DNA of 64,000 bases. Origin: an uncultured Planktomarina sp. (GTDB lineage: Bacteria > Pseudomonadota > Alphaproteobacteria > Rhodobacterales > Rhodobacteraceae). The position numbers and the translations under genes were made by a program. Each line of letters starts with the position of its first letter. Position 1 is the first letter of the stretch. The stretch lies in NCBI GenBank assembly GCA_905182425.1, contig CAJJBP010000015.1:56001-120000 (forward strand), in the 5' to 3' direction. The notes under the pieces were generated by a model. That model searched no databases. It was not told the origin of the DNA and saw only the letters and a program-made list of their open reading frames with translations. This document shows, one piece after another, positions 1 to 10,677 of the stretch.

Positions 1-86
1 AGGGCCTCCATTATCATCTGACATTCAGCGAATTCCCTTCACGGTGTTTATGCCTTTTAACATACCTGTGTTTCACTTCAAGATTT

Positions 87-1457
87 TCAAGTCGTGCGCA
101 CAGGAGATTTCATTGTTACTAATTCTTCGGCCATCGTCGGATGTACTGCGCACACCCGATCAAATTCCTCTTTTGTTGCCCCCATCTTGACAGCGATGCC
201 AGCCATTTGAATCATTTCACCTGCACCATCTGCCACAATATGGCAGCCTAACACTTTGCGTGTGGCTTTGCTTACAACGAGTTTCATCAAAACTTTATCT
301 GAGTCTCCAATAAACGAAGTATTCATCGGGCGAAAGGACGTTGCAAAAATTTCAATGGGTTCCTGCTTGCTTGCATCTTCTTCGCTTAAACCGATGGTGC
401 CATATTCAGGCTGCGTAAAAACCGCTGACGGGATCAGTTCATGATCAATTGAGGTTGGGTTCCCGAGTATGGCTGTTTGCACAAAAGCCATGCCTTCACG
501 AATCGCTACAGGCGTTAAATTGACTCGGTTCGTTACATCTCCAATTGCATAAATTGATGATACTGCAGTTGCGGAATATTGATCAACATTCACAGCACCT
601 TTGCTGTCCAGCTCGATGCCTAAAGCTTCAAGCCCCAAATTTGCACTGTTTGGAGCGCGGCCAGTTGCATACATCACAACATCAAAACTCTGAACTTGGC
701 CTTGTGATCCCGTTACCTCAACACAATCATCAGTTTTTATAATTTTTGTGACGTTTGTTTCGGTCATCAATTGGACACCGCGGTCAAGCATACCTTGTGC
801 AATCAATTCCCTTGCTTCGCCATCGAAACCTCGTAAAATTTGATTTCCACGATACCAAAGATGCGTTTCAACACCCAGGCCATTCATTATGCCAGCAAAT
901 TCACATGCAACGTATCCTCCGCCAACGATCAACATGCGTTTTGGCAGGGTATTTAGATGGAAGATCTCGTTAGAGGTAATCACATGCTGCGCACCCGGTA
1001 TGTTTGGTACCACCGGCCACCCGCCAGTTGCTACCAAAATTGTTTTCGCAGTAACCTTGCGACCATCAGCAAGTTGAACTTCATTAATTCCAGCGACTGT
1101 GGCCCTGCAATCAAATGTGTCAACATCAGCGTTTTCCAAAAGCTGACGGTAAATACCTTCTAAACGGTCCAGCTCGCCCTCAAGCTTCTCACGAAACGAA
1201 GCCCAGTCAAAAACACCAGCCTTCACCTCCCAACCATAAAGTGCGGCTTGTTTCATTGCCTGAGCATATGTCGAAGCATAGACCATAAGCTTTTTTGGAA
1301 CGCAGCCACGGATAACGCATGTGCCTCCATAGCGGCTTTCTTCCGCGAGGCCTACTTTAGCGCCGGCCTCACCGGCTGCGACGCGTGCAGCTCGCACGCC
1401 GCCAGACCCGCCGCCAATAACAAATAGATCATAATCAAAAGACATAAGCTCATCCAA
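87..1457 (-). CDS. gor: Glutathione-disulfide reductase (FAD/NAD-dependent disulfide oxidoreductase)
   Basis: 456 aa ORF; FVIGGGSGGVRAAR FAD motif, GGTCVIRGCVPKKLMVY redox disulfide, AIGDVTNRVNLTPVA and C-terminal HPTMAEE. Confidence 0.95.
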   Translation of the reverse strand: MDELMSFDYDLFVIGGGSGGVRAARVAAGEAGAKVGLAEESRYGGTCVIRGCVPKKLMVYASTYAQAMKQAALYGWEVKAGVFDWASFREKLEGELDRLEGIYRQLLENADVDTFDCRATVAGINEVQLADGRKVTAKTILVATGGWPVVPNIPGAQHVITSNEIFHLNTLPKRMLIVGGGYVACEFAGIMNGLGVETHLWYRGNQILRGFDGEARELIAQGMLDRGVQLMTETNVTKIIKTDDCVEVTGSQGQVQSFDVVMYATGRAPNSANLGLEALGIELDSKGAVNVDQYSATAVSSIYAIGDVTNRVNLTPVAIREGMAFVQTAILGNPTSIDHELIPSAVFTQPEYGTIGLSEEDASKQEPIEIFATSFRPMNTSFIGDSDKVLMKLVVSKATRKVLGCHIVADGAGEMIQMAGIAVKMGATKEEFDRVCAVHPTMAEELVTMKSPVRTT

Positions 1458-1499
1458 ATAGCTACTTAATCTCGAACGCCATGCCCAGGGCCAATTATG

Positions 1500-2228
1500 T
1501 TAGATTGCGCTGCGTTTGCCTTGCAATTCCACGGAGCCATCAGGTGCGCCAATAACGGCTACAGCACACATATTAATAAATAAACCATTTTCAACCACTC
1601 CAGGAACTTGATTGAGAGATTTTCCCAATTGTGGCGCATCCCCAATTTGTCCGAGGTGCATATCTAAGATGAAGTTTCCCTCATCAGTTACAAATGGTTT
1701 ATCACCCAACATACGCCGTGAAATCCTTCGCCCACCCAAATCATGCGAAACAAGAATTTTTTCTATTAATTTTTGTGAGGTTTGCCAGCCAAAGCCAATC
1801 ACCTCAACAGGAAGTGGAAACTGGCCCATCGTTTCGACGCGTTTTTCAACATCCGCGATCACAATCATTTTATCGCTAGCGGCTGCTACTATTTTTTCTT
1901 GTAGCAAGGCACCGCCTCCCCCTTTAATTAGATTGAGATCAGCATCAAACTCATCAGCCCCATCGATTGTCAAATCAAGGCGGCCCAGCGCATCTAGTGT
2001 CGCTATCTTAATTCCAAGCTCCGTGGCTAGCTTTGCTGTTCGCAAAGAGGTCGGGACAGCCTGTATACGTAGTTTCTCGTTTTTCACACGTTCAGCCAGG
2101 CAACGCACCATCCAGGCGGCCGTTGAGCCGGTACCCAAACCAACCTTCATTCCATCTTCGACAAAAGAACTCGCTTTTTGCGCAGATGCAAACTTTGCGC
2201 GATCAGTAGGAGATAAATTTGACGACAT
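1500..2228 (-). CDS. rpiA: Ribose-5-phosphate isomerase A
   Basis: VGLGTGSTAAWMVRCLAE, TIDGADEFDADLNLIKGGGGALLQEKIVA motifs; start set at internal ATG (MSSNLSPTDRAKFA) rather than the longest ORF. Confidence 0.95.
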   Translation of the reverse strand: MSSNLSPTDRAKFASAQKASSFVEDGMKVGLGTGSTAAWMVRCLAERVKNEKLRIQAVPTSLRTAKLATELGIKIATLDALGRLDLTIDGADEFDADLNLIKGGGGALLQEKIVAAASDKMIVIADVEKRVETMGQFPLPVEVIGFGWQTSQKLIEKILVSHDLGGRRISRRMLGDKPFVTDEGNFILDMHLGQIGDAPQLGKSLNQVPGVVENGLFINMCAVAVIGAPDGSVELQGKRSAI

Positions 2229-2406
2229 TAAACACGACTCCTTATTGGTTTTTGCATCGTATACCCCCAACCTAGCAGTGGGTGCGAGGTCAAAATATAT
2301 CACTTCCAGCGCGTTAGCCGTGGAAACCGTTCAAAGAGTCGCATTTTTAGGTCTATTTAATTTAAAATCATGTTCAACGCTAAACGTAAGTAAAATGGAT
2401 CTCATC

Positions 2407-3780
2407 ATGTTTTTGTCAGTTTTTGATATGTTTAAAATTGGGATAGGGCCCAGCTCATCCCACACAATGGGCCCCATGATTGCCGCCGGCATGTTCCTTG
2501 AAAAATTACGCGCTAGCCCATTTGCTCCTGCAGGTTTGCAGGCCCGTTTTCATGGCTCGTTGGCATTCACAGGCGTGGGGCACGCAACTGACCGAGCAAC
2601 ATTACTTGGACTAGCTGGTTTTGAGCCAGAAAAATATAATGCAACAGAGGGTATGGCTGCCTTGGCCGACATAAAAATAAACAAGGTAGTCCAACCTCAT
2701 GGCTTGCCACCAATGCGGCTCGATCCAACCCAAGATATCATGTTTGACTACGGACCCGCACTACCTGGTCATGCAAATGGCATGATTTTGATGGCTATAG
2801 ATGCGCAGAATGATGTCATTCTACAGGAAACATATTATTCCATTGGTGGCGGCTTTGTTGTTACAGCAGGAGAGATGGACGAGGGAGGTGGCACGGGCGA
2901 TTTGGCTCCTTATCCTCATGAATTCGAAACAGCCGCAGAGCTCCTAAAAATTTGTGGAACACAAAATGAATCTATCGCAAATATTAAACGCCAAAACGAG
3001 CTGAGCCGACTTAGTGCCTACAATTTGGACAAAGGTTTGCAACGAATTTGGAGCGTTATGACGGCCTGCATTGATCGAGGTCTAGTCACTGATGGAGTTT
3101 TACCAGGCGGCCTGAACGTAAAGCGTCGCGCAAAAGGCATTAACGACGCACTTATTGCCGAACGTGGATTGAATATTACAGCCCCACACACAATCAACGA
3201 TTGGATGAGCGTCTACGCAATGGCTGTGAATGAGGAAAATGCGGCGGGTGGTCAGGTGGTGACTGCCCCCACTAATGGAGCAGCTGGGGTAGTGCCTGCA
3301 ACAATCCGTTATTGGCAGGACCATGTGCCTGGTGCACAAGCCAGTGCAATTCCTGACTTCTTGTTAACGGCTGCTGCAATTGGTGGTTTGATTAAATTCA
3401 ACGCAAGTATCTCAGGTGCCGAGTGTGGATGCCAAGCGGAAGTGGGAAGTGCTGCTGCAATGGCTGCTGCTGGCCTGTGCGCGGTATTGGGAGGCACACC
3501 TTTACAGGTGGAAAATGCCGCTGAAATAGCATTGGAGCATCACTTGGGCATGACTTGTGATCCAGTAAAAGGTTTGGTTCAAGTCCCATGCATTGAACGC
3601 AATGGATTAGGTTGCATCAAAGCCGTATCCGCAGCAAGCCTCGCAATGCGTGGCGATGGCACCCATTTGGTTCCACTTGATGCCTGTATTGAAACTATGC
3701 GCCAAACCGGAATAGACATGCACGAGAGGTACAAAGAAACCTCTCTCGGCGGCTTGGCAGTTAACGTCCCAAACTGCTGA
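2407..3780 (+). CDS. sdaA: L-serine ammonia-lyase, iron-sulfur type
   Basis: MFLSVFDMFKIGIGPSSSHTMGPM N-terminus, GAECGCQAEVGSAAAMAAAGL, CDPVKGLVQVPCIERN; the upstream part of ORF 1612..3780 is antisense to rpiA and not coding. Confidence 0.95.
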   Translation: MFLSVFDMFKIGIGPSSSHTMGPMIAAGMFLEKLRASPFAPAGLQARFHGSLAFTGVGHATDRATLLGLAGFEPEKYNATEGMAALADIKINKVVQPHGLPPMRLDPTQDIMFDYGPALPGHANGMILMAIDAQNDVILQETYYSIGGGFVVTAGEMDEGGGTGDLAPYPHEFETAAELLKICGTQNESIANIKRQNELSRLSAYNLDKGLQRIWSVMTACIDRGLVTDGVLPGGLNVKRRAKGINDALIAERGLNITAPHTINDWMSVYAMAVNEENAAGGQVVTAPTNGAAGVVPATIRYWQDHVPGAQASAIPDFLLTAAAIGGLIKFNASISGAECGCQAEVGSAAAMAAAGLCAVLGGTPLQVENAAEIALEHHLGMTCDPVKGLVQVPCIERNGLGCIKAVSAASLAMRGDGTHLVPLDACIETMRQTGIDMHERYKETSLGGLAVNVPNC

Positions 3781-3796
3781 GTAAAATGAAACCGCA

Positions 3797-4297
3797 ATGC
3801 GAGCTATTAGTATGGCCTTAGCTAATCCGCGCCTTGGCGTTTTTATGATGATTATTTTCTGTGTTCTTGCTCCAGCCAACGATGCATTGGTCAAGGTTTT
3901 GGGAGACAGCATGCCTATCCTGCAGGTTCTGATAGCGCACTTTGCGGCACAGCTTTTGTTAATTCGCCGCAAAACCTGGACCGTACGTCATGAGACGTGA
4001 AAGCGCAGTGACCTCATCGGCTTGATTATTATTAGATTGATACTTCAATTAATCACAATAGGGTTTTTCTTTCTAGCCCTAGGATACTTGCCGCTGGCTG
4101 ATGCCCTCGCCATCGCATATGCTTTACTCATTTTTATTCTGGGTGTGGGATGGTTCTCAGGTGAAAAAGCGACGCCATTAGTGTTAAGTCTTTGCACGTC
4201 TGGAGATCCCATTCGGAGCTCTATTCGGTTGGATCATCTTTAGCGCCCTACCAAATGGACTCGCCGCCTTTGGAATTATTTTACCAATGGCTGCATG
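3797..4297 (+). pseudogene. DMT/EamA-family transporter remnant (internal stop, frameshift and shortened)
   Basis: EamA-like membrane segments in one frame interrupted by TGA at 3998-4000 (VRHET*KRSDLIGLIII...LGYLPLADALAIAYALLIFILGVGWFSGEKATPL); a C-terminal EamA-like segment (ARLEIPFGALFGWIIFSALPNGLAAFGIILPMAA*) follows in another frame; about 165 codons against about 290 for the family. Confidence 0.75.
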
Positions 4298-4301
4298 AGC
4301 T

Positions 4302-5000
4302 TTAGTTTTGCACTTTAGTAAAACTTAGCGCTGCAAACGCGTCAGTAACATTTCTAATCGCATTCGCAGGTAAGATAACCAGCAGTCCACGACAATCTGA
4401 TCCAATGCTTATACGGCAACCATCAGCAATATTAGATGTAGAAATCAGACCATCAGGTGATAGTTTTACCGACGACAAAGGCCATCGCACGCCAGAAATA
4501 TCAACCGTCACTGGCAGCAGCGGATAAAAGCCAACTTGTCCACCAGCAGCCACATCCACTTCAATTGTCTCTGGCGCAATAAATACCACCTGTTGATCGT
4601 CTAGAAGTAAAATTGGTCTGGGATCTTTTAGTAGTGCGGAAAACGCTGCAAATTGGTGGTCCAGCCGTCCTCCTAAAAAGCCGACGCCCAGGAACATCTC
4701 AGCATCACAAACTGACAAGCATTTTTCAAAATCAGTTTTATCTTGATCTGACAAAACGAAGCTATTGACCTCTGCCGGTAAATCAGATTGCGAATCCATA
4801 TCTCCAACAACCAAATCAACCTGTAAACCCGCCTCAGTTGCGTGATTATATCCCCCATCAGCAGCTACAACTGTTTCTGCAAATGAGAACGCTTTATTGA
4901 CTAGTTTCGCAGAGCAAGGACCAGCACCAATCAATAAAATTGAAGAGGATTTATGAACTCTAGGGGTAGACATTTTCAACTTCACCTTTGTCCTTGTCAC
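4302..5000 (-). CDS. Thiamine diphosphokinase
   Basis: VVAADGGYNHA, VVGDMDS, DQDKTDFEKCL, GFLGGRLDHQFA motifs of thiamine pyrophosphokinase. Confidence 0.88.
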   Translation of the reverse strand: MTRTKVKLKMSTPRVHKSSSILLIGAGPCSAKLVNKAFSFAETVVAADGGYNHATEAGLQVDLVVGDMDSQSDLPAEVNSFVLSDQDKTDFEKCLSVCDAEMFLGVGFLGGRLDHQFAAFSALLKDPRPILLLDDQQVVFIAPETIEVDVAAGGQVGFYPLLPVTVDISGVRWPLSSVKLSPDGLISTSNIADGCRISIGSDCRGLLVILPANAIRNVTDAFAALSFTKVQN

Positions 5001-5118
5001 TCAACGACCCAAACCATCCAAAAACTAAAGAACGCTCAAGGGATCTTTTAGACCTCAGTGTCCAATAGCGCAAAGATTTGGAAGCAGGTTAAAAAATAAT
5101 AACACGTTAAAAATAAAT

Positions 5119-5358
5119 CTAGTTTGGCCCATCTTTTTTATTCTGTGCATCAGGCTCTTCCTGCCCAATGCCCATAAAAACAAATTTAAAAGGTATGATC
5201 CACGCAATACCAAGCACCACATACATGATAAATTCAACAATTTTAGAAAGTTCTGGCAATAAAGCCACAAGATTGACCGCTATTATGATATAAACAGGCA
5301 TACCAATCAGCAAGATGAGCAACGACCACCGGCGTCTAGCTTTGTAACTTAACGCCAT
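5119..5358 (-). CDS. DUF2842-like small membrane protein
   Basis: 79 aa, two TM segments, [27 protein letters not shown]; directly adjacent to purA. Confidence 0.7.
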   Translation of the reverse strand: MALSYKARRRWSLLILLIGMPVYIIIAVNLVALLPELSKIVEFIMYVVLGIAWIIPFKFVFMGIGQEEPDAQNKKDGPN

Positions 5359-6650
5359 CAGTCTGCAAACGGGTCAGTGACAAGGATTGTGTCATCACGT
5401 TCAGGTGAGGTCGACACAAGCGCCACGGGACAATCAATTAGCTCTTCAATCCTACGTACATATTTGATCGCTTGAGCTGGCAACTCCGCCCAAGAGCGCG
5501 CCCCAGCAGTGCTGCCAGACCACCCTTCAATGGTTTCATAAACAGGCTGAACCCGCGCCTGCTGATCTGCAGCCGTTGGCAAATAATCCAGCGTCTTACC
5601 ATCAAGCTCATAGCCCACGCAGATTTTTAGTTCTTCAAATCCATCCAAAACATCCAGTTTTGTCAGCGAGATCCCATTTACACCAGACGTTGCACAAGTT
5701 TGGCGCACCAAACAGGCATCAAACCAACCACAACGACGTTTACGGCCAGTCGTAGTTCCAAATTCATGTCCACGCTCACCCAGCTGTTGGCCATCATCGT
5801 CATCAAGTTCCGTTGGAAAAGGACCTTCCCCGACGCGCGTTGTGTAGGCTTTAGTAATCCCCAGAACATAGTCGATTGCACCAGGCCCAATGCCAGTACC
5901 AGTTGAGGCTTGGCCTGCAATCACATTTGATGAAGTAACAAAAGGGTAAGTTCCAAAATCAATATCCAATAGTGCGCCCTGGGCCCCTTCAAACAAAATT
6001 CGCTTACCCGCACGGCGTTTTTCATTCAAAACTTTCCACACAGGCGAAGCATAAGGCAAAATTAGAGTAGCAACTTCACGTAGCGAGTCCAGCAAAGCTA
6101 CACGGTTAACAGGACCAAGCCCCAAACCCTTGCGCAGGGGATTATGATGCAAAAGCGCACGGTCAATCCGCAGCTCTAGCGTAGCCTCATCAGCAAGGTC
6201 AGCTACGCGGATAACGCGACGACCCACTTTATCTTCGTAGCACGGACCTATACCCCGTCCAGTTGTCCCAATTTTTGCGATAGAGACCTGACCCTCGCGC
6301 GCGCGGTCCAATTCACCATGGTACGGCATAATCAAAGGAGTATTTTCTGCAATCATCAGATTCTCGGGATTTATATCAACGCCTTGCTTGCGAATACCCG
6401 CAATCTCTTTGATTAAGTGCCAAGGGTCCAAAACAACACCATTGCCAATCACTGAAAGCTTTCCACCACGCACCACACCAGATGGAAGAGCATGCAGCTT
6501 ATAAACCTCGCCACCGATCACAAGAGTATGCCCAGCGTTGTGTCCGCCTTGAAAACGCGCAATCACATCAGCACGTTCGGAAAGCCAATCAACAATTTTT
6601 CCTTTACCTTCATCACCCCATTGGGTGCCTACAACAACAACGTTGGCCAT
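5358..6650 (-). CDS. purA: Adenylosuccinate synthase
   Basis: [25 protein letters not shown] and [31 protein letters not shown]. Confidence 0.98.
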   Translation of the reverse strand: MANVVVVGTQWGDEGKGKIVDWLSERADVIARFQGGHNAGHTLVIGGEVYKLHALPSGVVRGGKLSVIGNGVVLDPWHLIKEIAGIRKQGVDINPENLMIAENTPLIMPYHGELDRAREGQVSIAKIGTTGRGIGPCYEDKVGRRVIRVADLADEATLELRIDRALLHHNPLRKGLGLGPVNRVALLDSLREVATLILPYASPVWKVLNEKRRAGKRILFEGAQGALLDIDFGTYPFVTSSNVIAGQASTGTGIGPGAIDYVLGITKAYTTRVGEGPFPTELDDDDGQQLGERGHEFGTTTGRKRRCGWFDACLVRQTCATSGVNGISLTKLDVLDGFEELKICVGYELDGKTLDYLPTAADQQARVQPVYETIEGWSGSTAGARSWAELPAQAIKYVRRIEELIDCPVALVSTSPERDDTILVTDPFAD

Positions 6651-6955
6651 TCGGGGTCCTCTTTTTATCGGATGAACGGTTGCCGTATAACGGGGATGTC
6701 ACTTGGGGGAAACTGCAAACTTCAAGGTGGTTATTTTTCCATACAATCTAAAATCCTAGTCACAACTCAACCCAATCACAGACGTTGAGCGATGCGCTTT
6801 TTACTTTAAAAGTAATTCTTTTTGAACGGGGTTTTGGACAATTTTTTGTACTAATACGCTCTCAACTTGGATCTGAACGGTTCAATACTTAGGTTTGCAC
6901 TTGGCAAACACGAGAACCTTTCGTAGATACCAACTCACTAAACCGGGAAATTAGC

Positions 6956-7303
6956 ATGCAAAACGTCGTATTAATCATTCACCTACTATTAGCGGTTTCG
7001 CTAATTGGCCTCGTTCTTTTACAACGCTCTGAAGGCGGTGGCTTGGGCGTAGGCGGTGGCGGTGGCGGGGCAATGAGCGGGCGCGCGGCAGCAACAGCCC
7101 TTACAAAGTTAACCTGGGTTTTAGCCGTTGCCTTCATATGTACTTCCCTTGGCTTAACAATAATCCAAGCTCAAAAGGCTTCAGGCGGTTCCGTGCTAGA
7201 TCAGCTCGTCCCAAGTACAACGCAGTCGTCACCAGCAGATGCTGGTAGCTTACTGCCCCCTTCTTCCAAAGACGCGGAGCCTTTGCTGCCAGTCGCTGAT
7301 TAA
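6956..7303 (+). CDS. secG: Preprotein translocase subunit SecG
   Basis: 115 aa; MQNVVLIIHLLLAVSLIGLVLLQRSEGGGLG and second TM segment, typical SecG. Confidence 0.93.
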   Translation: MQNVVLIIHLLLAVSLIGLVLLQRSEGGGLGVGGGGGGAMSGRAAATALTKLTWVLAVAFICTSLGLTIIQAQKASGGSVLDQLVPSTTQSSPADAGSLLPPSSKDAEPLLPVAD

Positions 7304-7445
7304 CCAAAATGTTGCGGCTGAAAAGAATTCAGCTACTTTATATTGATCTACACGTTGTAGAATCAACGTCACGATGATAAGGGTTTAACCCCGTGGTGAG
7401 GAAGAATTTTCTCGCTGAAATCCGCAGCACGGGGATCCCTAAATT

Positions 7446-9089
7446 ATGGCGCGATACATCTTTATTACTGGTGGTGTAGTTTCCTCACTTGGCAAAGGCC
7501 TGGCCTCTGCAGCCTTAGGAGCTTTACTTCAAGCGCGTGGTTATTCTGTCCGTCTTCGCAAACTGGACCCCTACCTCAACGTTGATCCTGGAACGATGTC
7601 TCCCTTCGAGCATGGTGAAGTTTTCGTAACGGACGATGGTGCAGAAACTGATCTTGATTTGGGCCATTATGAACGTTTTACGGGCGTAGCTGCGCGTATG
7701 ACCGATTCCGTATCATCTGGTCGGATTTATTCGACCGTTTTAGAAAAAGAACGCCGTGGCGATTATCTAGGCAAAACTATTCAAGTGGTTCCGCATGTCA
7801 CAAACGAAATTAAGGAATTTCTTAAAGTTGGTGACGACGAAGTTGATTTTATGCTTTGTGAAATTGGTGGTACGGTTGGTGATATTGAAGGCCTTCCATT
7901 TTTTGAGGCTATTCGCCAATTTGCTCATGACAAGCCGCGTGGCGAATGCATTTTCATGCATCTCACTCTATTGCCTTATCTATCTGCAAGCGGGGAATTG
8001 AAGACAAAACCAACGCAACACAGCGTGAAAGAACTACAATCTATAGGTATTGCACCAGATATTTTAGTGTGTCGCTCTGAGCACCCGATACCCGAAAAAG
8101 AGCGTGAGAAAATTGCTCTTTTTTGTAACGTCCGCAAAGAGGCGGTTGTTGCAGCATACGATTTGAAATCCATCTATGAAGCGCCTTTAGCGTATCACGA
8201 CCAAGGGCTAGATCAAGCAGTGCTCGATGCGTTTGGCATTGCACCAGCACCAAAACCAGAGCTAAGCAAATGGGCCGATGTCCAAGACCGTGTCACAAAT
8301 CCTGAAGGTGAAGTAAATGTGGCCATAGTTGGAAAATACACTCAACTGGAAGATGCCTATAAATCAATCAAAGAGGCCTTAACTCATGGAGGCATGTCAA
8401 ACCGTGTTAAGGTTAACGTTAAATGGGTCGATGCCGAAGTTTTCGATAACGAAGATGCAGGCCCATATTTAGAAGGCTTCCACGCTATCTTGGTCCCAGG
8501 TGGATTTGGCGAACGAGGGACTGAAGGCAAAATTAAGGCAGCACAATTTGCTAGGGAACGCAAAATTCCCTATCTTGGCATCTGCCTAGGGATGCAAATG
8601 GCTGTAATCGAGGCTGCACGAAACCTGACTGAAGTCACCGACGCAGGTTCAGAAGAATTCGATTATGAGGCAGGCGGCAAGCGCTTCACACCCGTCGTTT
8701 ACCACCTCAAAGAATGGGTTCAGGGCAGTCATAAAATAAGTCGCAAAGAAACTGACAACAAAGGTGGTACGATGCGCCTTGGAGCCTACAGTGCTCAACT
8801 TTCTAAGGGATCTTTGGTTGCAAAAATTTATGGCACTTCTACAATCGAGGAACGTCATCGACACCGTTACGAAGTTGATGCCAAGTTCATTGAGCAATTA
8901 GAGGCGAAAGGTCTGATTTTTTCCGGCATGTCGCCAGATGGTCGCTTGCCTGAGATCGTTGAGCTTAGAGACCACCCATGGTTTATTGGCGTTCAGTTTC
9001 ATCCTGAATTAAAATCAAAGCCATTCGAACCACATCCATTGTTCCGCGACTTTGTTCGCGCTGCAAAGAAAATGAGCCGTTTGGTATAA
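7446..9089 (+). CDS. pyrG: CTP synthase
   Basis: [32 protein letters not shown]...; glutaminase domain [15 protein letters not shown]. Confidence 0.98.
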   Translation: MARYIFITGGVVSSLGKGLASAALGALLQARGYSVRLRKLDPYLNVDPGTMSPFEHGEVFVTDDGAETDLDLGHYERFTGVAARMTDSVSSGRIYSTVLEKERRGDYLGKTIQVVPHVTNEIKEFLKVGDDEVDFMLCEIGGTVGDIEGLPFFEAIRQFAHDKPRGECIFMHLTLLPYLSASGELKTKPTQHSVKELQSIGIAPDILVCRSEHPIPEKEREKIALFCNVRKEAVVAAYDLKSIYEAPLAYHDQGLDQAVLDAFGIAPAPKPELSKWADVQDRVTNPEGEVNVAIVGKYTQLEDAYKSIKEALTHGGMSNRVKVNVKWVDAEVFDNEDAGPYLEGFHAILVPGGFGERGTEGKIKAAQFARERKIPYLGICLGMQMAVIEAARNLTEVTDAGSEEFDYEAGGKRFTPVVYHLKEWVQGSHKISRKETDNKGGTMRLGAYSAQLSKGSLVAKIYGTSTIEERHRHRYEVDAKFIEQLEAKGLIFSGMSPDGRLPEIVELRDHPWFIGVQFHPELKSKPFEPHPLFRDFVRAAKKMSRLV

Positions 9090-9111
9090 TTTATTACAGG
9101 AGATTGGTTTA

Positions 9112-9405
9112 ATGGCTAAAGGATACTGGATTGCACACAATCCGGTAAAAGACGCCGAGGTCTATGGAGCTTATAAAATAGCGGCGGCACCCGCCCTTCG
9201 AGCTTACGGGGCACAATTTTTGGTCCGAGCTGGCCGTAGCAAAACTCTTGAGGGCACCCCTCACCCACGCACAATTGTAATTGAGTTTCCAAGCTACCAA
9301 GCTGCTCAGGTTTGCTATAATAATGCTGAATATCAGCTCGCAAAGAAAATTCGCCTATCTTTAGTAGATAGTGGTTTGACGATTGCAGAGGGCTGTGACA
9401 CCTAA
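9112..9405 (+). CDS. DUF1330 domain-containing protein
   Basis: MAKGYWIAHNPVKDAEVYGAYK...FLVRAGRSKTLEGTPHPRTIVIEFPSYQAAQVCYNNAEYQ typical DUF1330. Confidence 0.88.
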   Translation: MAKGYWIAHNPVKDAEVYGAYKIAAAPALRAYGAQFLVRAGRSKTLEGTPHPRTIVIEFPSYQAAQVCYNNAEYQLAKKIRLSLVDSGLTIAEGCDT

Positions 9406-9460
9406 ACGCTCTGATCTGAAAGAATTCAGAGATGGGCACTTCAGACAACAACGAGGCACT

Positions 9461-9886
9461 ATGTTTTCCAAGATATTCTCTCGCGTTATTAACGCCACAG
9501 ACCAGGACAATAGTTATGAAGCAAAGCTTGCGCTGGCCGCTCTCATGGTTCGAATTGCACGCTCCGATGACGACTATTCAGAGCGTGAAACCCAACGCAT
9601 CGATTCTATTTTAGCTTTGAATTACAATCTTAGTCCAAAGGTAGCTGCAAATCTCCGCGCAGAAGCAGAGACCATAGAGGCCCAAGCTCCTGATACAGTG
9701 CGCTTCACTCGCGCAATTAAAGACGCAGTACCTTATGAAGATAGGTTTGAGGTGGTCAAAGCCCTTTGGCAAGTTGTTCTCGCCGATGGTGAGCGTGATA
9801 TTGAAGAGGATGCCTTGATGCGCCTATTGGCCAGCCTTCTTGGCGTAAACGATCGCGACAGTGCCATCGCACGTCAGAAATCTTGA
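9461..9886 (+). CDS. TerB-family (tellurite resistance TerB-like) protein
   Basis: MFSKIFSRVINATDQDNSYEAKLALAALMVRIARSDDDYSERE...VLADGERDIEEDALMRLLASLLGV; start at internal ATG. Confidence 0.8.
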   Translation: MFSKIFSRVINATDQDNSYEAKLALAALMVRIARSDDDYSERETQRIDSILALNYNLSPKVAANLRAEAETIEAQAPDTVRFTRAIKDAVPYEDRFEVVKALWQVVLADGERDIEEDALMRLLASLLGVNDRDSAIARQKS

Positions 9887-9908
9887 CAGCGTGATTGCCC
9901 ATCTACCA

Positions 9909-10607
9909 ATGTACGATTTTCCGTCAAACAGCGCCGCCCATAAGCGGCTTTGGCAGGCATTTCAGGAATCGGTACCGGAAGCGCCTGAACTATCCTCTGC
10001 TGATAACGATTTGATAGCGGACTGGCTGCGTCCGGATCTGTTTTTATCCCAGACGTGTAGCCTGCCCTTTCGCGCCAAGCTTCACGGCCATGTGAATTTA
10101 GTAGCAAGCCCAAACAATAATAATGAAGGCTGTCCTGATGGGTATTACAATTCTGTTATTCTAGCCAGATCTGGTAGTGCACCCTATCTGCCCAGCAATG
10201 ACTTCATATTGGCTTTTAATGAACCCTTGTCACAATCCGGTTGGGCGGCACCGGCATCAGTGGGTATTGTCGGAAAGTCTCGACTACAAACAGGTGGGCA
10301 CGCCGCCTCAGCATTAGCCGTAAAACAGGGCCGAGCCGATGTTGCGGCGGTTGATGCATTAACTTGGCATTTCTTGTGCCGAGATTGGGATCAAGCAGAC
10401 GCACTGCAGGTCGTCGCAAAAACACCCCCCACACCGACGTTGCCATACATTACTGCCCGCACCCATAATCCCAAACCGCTACGCGATGCTCTAAATAAAG
10501 CGATTCTCGAATTATGTGCACAAGACCGTGAAACACTTCAAATTTTTGGTTTAATAGACATTTCCGCCGATATTTATACACAATACCCACTTCCCCCCAC
10601 GCCATAA
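9909..10607 (+). CDS. PhnD/SsuA-type substrate-binding-like protein (possible solitary, no signal peptide)
   Basis: MYDFPSNSAAHKRLWQAF...ARSGSAPYLP...ALAVKQGRADVAAVDALTWHFL...PTPTLPYITA. Confidence 0.65.
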   Translation: MYDFPSNSAAHKRLWQAFQESVPEAPELSSADNDLIADWLRPDLFLSQTCSLPFRAKLHGHVNLVASPNNNNEGCPDGYYNSVILARSGSAPYLPSNDFILAFNEPLSQSGWAAPASVGIVGKSRLQTGGHAASALAVKQGRADVAAVDALTWHFLCRDWDQADALQVVAKTPPTPTLPYITARTHNPKPLRDALNKAILELCAQDRETLQIFGLIDISADIYTQYPLPPTP

Positions 10608-10677
10608 TCCCGCTTTTAGATTGTATGAATTGTCTTAATATGGCCTACTCCTTGTATGGAGTTTATAGGAAAAATCT

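Noticed and set aside
1612-2406. Long N-terminal extension of the plus-strand ORF 1612..3780
   Set aside because: It is antisense to rpiA and has no protein-like features; SdaA homology begins at ATG 2407, so it is a chance open frame.
7319-9436. Similar CTGAAAGAATTCAG palindromes after secG and after the DUF1330 gene as a possible repeat family
   Set aside because: Only two short copies, each explainable as a small hairpin; not enough to call a repeat element.
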